Source: a bacterium UBA4883 (GTDB taxonomy: Bacteria > Bacillota > Clostridia > Oscillospirales > Acutalibacteraceae). Taken from it: DNA of 6,773 nucleotides. Positions 3,409-6,773 of the stretch are shown here, in pieces. Position 1 is the first letter of the stretch. Each line of letters starts with the position of its first letter. The notes under the pieces were generated by a model. The model saw nothing but the letters and a program-made list of their open reading frames with translations. It did no database searches and was not told the DNA's origin. The DNA lies in NCBI GenBank assembly GCA_002399225.1, contig DHDF01000034.1:506-7278 (forward strand), written 5' to 3'. The position numbers were made by a program, and so were the translations under genes.

Positions 3409-5865
3409 TCATTCCGTAGAGGCCAGCTCCTCGGAGATGCTGTGTTTTAAGAGATCGCCGATTGGCTTTATGATTGCCAAAGCGCTGAACCCCCAGATCA
3501 GACCAAAGGCGACAGCCCCCGCTATACACATTTGCGGCACAAAAAGCCGCAGCGGGTACTGCGCGAATCCCCGAGTTGTCACTATCGTAAGCAGGAGCGC
3601 AAACAGTGCACCGGCAAAAGTGCCTTTCCAGACGGCCCCCCATGTTTCCCGCCACAATAGCTTCTTGATGATTTCCCGCCTTATGCCGATGGCCCGCATG
3701 AGCAAATAACTGTGCATATTCGTTTTTACATTGACATAGGCCGACAGGGAAAGAGCAAGAAGGACGATTAGGAGAAACCCGAATATGGCAACGGTAGTCT
3801 GAAGCTGCATATTGCGAGTCATCTTCGTCAGATTCTCACGCTCAAGTACAAGGTTATCCATTGTAACATATCGAGAGTGTGCCGCTATACTTGATAAAAT
3901 TCCTTCTATTTTGGCCCGCTTTGTTGGATCATTGTTTACGAGACTATTCAGAGAAATGTCTTCATAACGAGAGGTCGGGTCAGTTTTCATGATGAATTCG
4001 CCAGACATGATCATAGGCGCTTGCTCACTCGTCGGGCGATAGGTCGCCGCAACCGTCGCTTGACTGATATGAAACGTGATCTTCCTCGAAATATCCTCGT
4101 CTGGCAATGCATCGGACGTGAGAGGAGTAATGATGGTAAAGGTATCTCCAATCTTACAGCGGGAATCCGGACCAAGAAGTTCTTCTCCGCTTTTGAACTT
4201 TTCCTCGTGGAGAGATCCGTTGCTGAAAACAGGATACTGTTTTTGTACCGAAGGCCAGTCAAGGCCAATAATCCCTGCCGAAATCATCTTGTCGCCCTGC
4301 TGTCCCCCGGCCTTCCGGATCGCATCTGTTTCACCGTAGGAGTGGATTTTCTCGCTGTTCGCGGATGCGTTGCGAGTGAGATAATCAAGATAGGTGTTTG
4401 TCTGACCTTTCCTCAGAAGGAAATAATGACTTGTCATTGACGAAACTTTGGCATAATTGATCTGAAGCCCATCAGTATGATAGAGAGTCTGTAGATCGGC
4501 TCCGGCAATACCCGTGTTGCGGGGCAGCGAAATATTGAAGTCCTTTTTGGCCCCTCCCGCGACATACAGTTCATAGTCATTCTGTGTTTGCGTTGCTACG
4601 GTATAATTGTCCCGCGGTGCGATAACGCTTACAAACGCACCAAACATCGCAAGAAAAATGCAGAATGCGGCCAGAAGTGCGGATGTGATGCTCTGCGCGC
4701 GGTTTTCCGCCTTGATGGCTTTGTGCCACAGCGAGGGAATGTCCCCGTAGTTTTTCCGGCTCCGGTGCATGGCTTTGGCTTTCTTCCTCGCTCTCAGCAG
4801 GCTTGACAGACAGACCGTCCGGGCGAAGAATATACCGATAAGGCCGACCAAACTGACAATCAGGAAAGATTCCCATTGAAAAGACAGAAGCGTTGCGCTG
4901 CCAAAGACGGAAGTAAGGCGGGTCATTCCCCAGCAGAGCAAAGGGGAAATCACTGCGGATAGAATTCCCGCTGAAATAAACAACGCCAGTCCCTGAAAAT
5001 AATACAGGAAAACAAGGCGGCGGCGGCTGATGCCAATGTTCCACAGCAGCTCCATTTCGCGCCGGTGTTCCCGCACCGTAAAATTGGTTAGATTCAGGAG
5101 GCCAAATTCCATGACGACGACGAAAAAGCCAAGTAGTGGGAGTGTGAGTGCATTCAGCACGGAATCTTTATTCCCGCTATAATGAAGCCCCGAATTAATC
5201 TCCGGCAGGTAGGGGCTTCCCAGATCGCCCGAGAAGCCTGTGCCACAGAGGACGTGCTCGTATTCGACGGTGCCGTCGTCCGGCACCGTTATAACCACCG
5301 GCGGAGGATATTTCACAGAAGTCTTCGTTCCGTCGTTGGACTGCCAGTGAGTGATATAGTCATCCAAAATGCCGACGAGCCGATAGGTGCCCGCCCCGCC
5401 GTTGGAAAAATGCAGCGTCACGGCGCTCCCGACTGCGGCGTTCGGGTTCAACGCATTCAAAGTAGCGTTTTCGACCGCGATTTCCCCCACAGACTTGGGG
5501 AGCCGTCCGTCCTTCAACTGGATCGCTTTCATCTCAATCGCATTGGCATCCATAGAGCCGAAGCGGATCTGCTGAATGCTTTCGGGCGTCGAAAGCGTTT
5601 GCGTCACTTGGACGAGACCGGAGCCGCTTGCCCGGAGGTTTGCCGAATTTGCCACAACTTTTTTGGGGTCGGCGCAGTAGGCGATATACGAATAAGAGCC
5701 GTACTCTTTCCAATGTTCCTGCTGCAATGTCGCTGCCGCACTATTTCGGTAAAGGAGCGTAGTAAGAACGGCGGTGAAAAAAAGTGCAGCGCACAGCATA
5801 GAGCCCACGCATTGGCGCGGATGGCCCCTGACATACCGGCTGGATAAAAACATCGTCAGCCGCAT
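3409..5865 (-). CDS. ABC transporter permease with two FtsX domains
   Basis: This gene encodes 818 residues and is probably the membrane subunit of a MacB/LolCDE-like type VII ABC system that uses ATP to move or extract a substrate at the outer face of the membrane. Predicted membrane helices lie at about 22-39, 238-260, 285-308, 333-355, 393-416, 689-711, 744-764 and 775-799. This is two copies of the one-plus-three FtsX arrangement. Helices 1 and 2 enclose an extracytoplasmic domain (40-237) and helices 5 and 6 a larger one (417-688). Short cytoplasmic coupling motifs follow helices 2 and 6: REHRREMELLWNIGISRRRL (267-286) and MRAIGIRREIIKKLLWRE (723-740). The ATG at 5865 overlaps the ATPase stop and has GGTGAT five bases upstream. 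No two-component regulator, processing peptidase or precursor peptide is visible nearby, so the substrate is unknown; antimicrobial-peptide efflux is one possibility. Confidence 0.88.
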   Translation of the reverse strand: MRLTMFLSSRYVRGHPRQCVGSMLCAALFFTAVLTTLLYRNSAAATLQQEHWKEYGSYSYIAYCADPKKVVANSANLRASGSGLVQVTQTLSTPESIQQIRFGSMDANAIEMKAIQLKDGRLPKSVGEIAVENATLNALNPNAAVGSAVTLHFSNGGAGTYRLVGILDDYITHWQSNDGTKTSVKYPPPVVITVPDDGTVEYEHVLCGTGFSGDLGSPYLPEINSGLHYSGNKDSVLNALTLPLLGFFVVVMEFGLLNLTNFTVREHRREMELLWNIGISRRRLVFLYYFQGLALFISAGILSAVISPLLCWGMTRLTSVFGSATLLSFQWESFLIVSLVGLIGIFFARTVCLSSLLRARKKAKAMHRSRKNYGDIPSLWHKAIKAENRAQSITSALLAAFCIFLAMFGAFVSVIAPRDNYTVATQTQNDYELYVAGGAKKDFNISLPRNTGIAGADLQTLYHTDGLQINYAKVSSMTSHYFLLRKGQTNTYLDYLTRNASANSEKIHSYGETDAIRKAGGQQGDKMISAGIIGLDWPSVQKQYPVFSNGSLHEEKFKSGEELLGPDSRCKIGDTFTIITPLTSDALPDEDISRKITFHISQATVAATYRPTSEQAPMIMSGEFIMKTDPTSRYEDISLNSLVNNDPTKRAKIEGILSSIAAHSRYVTMDNLVLERENLTKMTRNMQLQTTVAIFGFLLIVLLALSLSAYVNVKTNMHSYLLMRAIGIRREIIKKLLWRETWGAVWKGTFAGALFALLLTIVTTRGFAQYPLRLFVPQMCIAGAVAFGLIWGFSALAIIKPIGDLLKHSISEELASTE

Positions 5866-6530
5866 TGCAGATCACCGCCGATCACACCGTCGGCAATCGT
5901 CAGAACGCGCGGGTACAGCTTTGCAATTTCCAGATTATGCGTGACGATCACCAAAGTAATTCCGTATGTATCCGCTGTGTGGTTCAGAAGGCTAACGACG
6001 GCGTCGGCATTTTCGGAATCGAGGTTTCCCGTCGGCTCGTCGCAAAGCAGTAGTTTCGGCCGGTGAGCAAGAGCGCGAGCCAACGCCACGCGCTGCTGCT
6101 GCCCGCCGGAGAGTTGGCCGGGAAGATGATTCAAGCGGTCTTTTAGATCAAGTTGGCGTATGACCTCCTCCAAATACCCTTTGTCCGGTTGCTGGCGATC
6201 CGCCAAAAGGGGCAGGATGATGTTTTCATATGCGGTCAGTTCCGGCAGCAAATTATAGGACTGAAACACAAAGCCGATATTGCGAAGCCGAAAGTCAGAA
6301 AGGTCATCATCGTTTGCCTGCCCCAGATTAAATCCGTCGCAGTTGACGCTCCCCGTGGTCGGCCTGTCAAGTCCGCCTAAAAGGTGCAGGAAAGTTGATT
6401 TCCCAGAACCACTGGCACCGGTCACAGCAACCTGATCCCCGCTGCCAATTGTCATGGAAACCGGCTTCAAGGCTTCTACGGCTGTTATTCCGATCCCGTA
6501 ACGCCGGCAGAGATTTTGGATTTCAATCAT
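5856..6530 (-). CDS. ABC transporter ATP-binding protein (LolD/MacB type)
   Basis: This gene encodes 224 residues, the normal size for ATPases that partner FtsX-type permeases. All nucleotide-binding motifs are present: Walker A GASGSGKST (38-46), Q-loop Gln90 in FVFQSYNLLP, signature LSGGQQQR (140-147), Walker B LLLCDEP (160-166) with catalytic Glu165, D-loop region GNLDS (168-172) and switch His198 in VTHNL. The LPxLTxxEN-type segment after the Q-loop (LLPELTAYENI) is characteristic of the MacB/LolD branch. The frame is open much further upstream, but the start is placed at the ATG at 6530. Family homology begins there (MIEIQNLCRRYG) and a G-run (6535-6539) precedes it as ribosome site. The gene overlaps the permease by 10 bases, so the two are coupled. 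Confidence 0.93.
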   Translation of the reverse strand: MIEIQNLCRRYGIGITAVEALKPVSMTIGSGDQVAVTGASGSGKSTFLHLLGGLDRPTTGSVNCDGFNLGQANDDDLSDFRLRNIGFVFQSYNLLPELTAYENIILPLLADRQQPDKGYLEEVIRQLDLKDRLNHLPGQLSGGQQQRVALARALAHRPKLLLCDEPTGNLDSENADAVVSLLNHTADTYGITLVIVTHNLEIAKLYPRVLTIADGVIGGDLQCG

Positions 6531-6542
6531 AATGCCCCCGCC

Positions 6543-6773
6543 GTTCGGGAGAGGCGTCGAATCCACATAACAGCCGTGGCCAAAATCTGGAACTTTTTTT
6601 CTCATTTCGCTAATGAAGGCTGAGAAGAATGCCAGCCTGACATGGTCATCTCCCATCATATTGTAGAAGCCAGTGTCAGAGCGGAGTGAAGGTATTGGAA
6701 TATCAGGCAGCACATATGAGGCAAAAGATTTCTGTATAAAATTGTCACAGGTCATCTTCGATCCATCTTTCAG
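6543..6773 (-). pseudogene. DDE transposase fragment (IS1634/IS4-like), joined to the ATPase
   Basis: The frame is open from the right edge through 77 codons and reads into the ATPase without a stop. The block FGHGCYVDSTPLPN, preceded by RLAFFSAFISEMRKKVPD, looks like the region around the first catalytic Asp of IS1634/IS4-group transposases found in Clostridia (V-D-S-T-P-L-P-N). In those proteins the next residues would be D or a similar residue leading into more transposase. Here the similarity stops at Pro-Asn (6545-6543) and Gly-Gly-Gly-Ile leads directly to the ATPase start. The rest of the domain is missing on this side, and whether the N-terminal side is complete lies outside the window. 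The family assignment is from memory of the motif and is moderate; the exact group could differ. Confidence 0.5.

Noticed and set aside
5182..5847. A plus-strand frame of 221 codons opposite the permease.
   Set aside because: It is antisense to the first extracytoplasmic domain of the permease and shows no recognisable motif or ribosome site.
6531..6755. Taking the ATG at 6755 as the start of the ABC ATPase (299 residues).
   Set aside because: The first 75 residues do not resemble an ABC ATPase and look like a transposase segment. The family-typical start and a G-rich ribosome site are at 6530.

Overview
The window looks like an accessory stretch of chromosome from a Gram-positive Clostridia (Bacillota) species, probably of the Oscillospiraceae/Ruminococcaceae type. 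The evidence is the DUF421-DUF4363 gene pair, strong AGGAGGT/GGTGAT-type ribosome sites, a TTG start, a two-FtsX-domain ABC transporter, and IS66, ISL3 and IS1634/IS4-like transposon pieces of the kind common in that group. Taxonomy is inferred from protein style only; no rRNA or other marker gene is present. No tRNA, rRNA, CRISPR array or replication origin was seen.

Layout. (1) 1-557, plus strand: the C-terminal end of a DUF421 (YetF-like) membrane-associated protein, overlapping by ATGA a complete small DUF4363 protein with one N-terminal membrane segment. (2) 598-1842, minus strand: a complete GT-B glycosyltransferase of the GT4 type, convergent with (1); a weak GC-rich hairpin with a T tract lies between them. 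(3) 1843-2164: a gene-poor stretch holding the glycosyltransferase leader, a possible plus-strand promoter and ribosome site driving a 13-codon reading frame, and no other gene I can recognise. (4) 2165-3308: an insertion-sequence scar. The decayed 3' end of an ISL3-family transposase with its terminal inverted repeat abuts a truncated IS66-family element that keeps one end, a frameshifted tnpA and an intact tnpB but lacks tnpC. (5) 3309-6530, minus strand: an ABC export-type operon (ATPase, then an 818-residue double-FtsX permease), followed by the first 26 codons of a third, membrane-anchored gene into which the IS66 element has jumped. (6) 6543-6773, minus strand: part of a DDE transposase, reading in frame straight into the ABC ATPase.

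How it fits together: ATPase and permease are translationally coupled and should form one transporter whose substrate the sequence does not reveal. The third gene of that operon was destroyed by IS66, and the operon's native upstream region has been replaced by a transposase fragment, so the cassette is flanked on both sides by mobile-element debris. The glycosyltransferase and the DUF421/DUF4363 pair appear to be ordinary resident genes. I do not see a convincing new biological system. The most interesting points are the rearranged ends of the ABC operon and the promoter-like sequence at the IS66/ISL3 junction.
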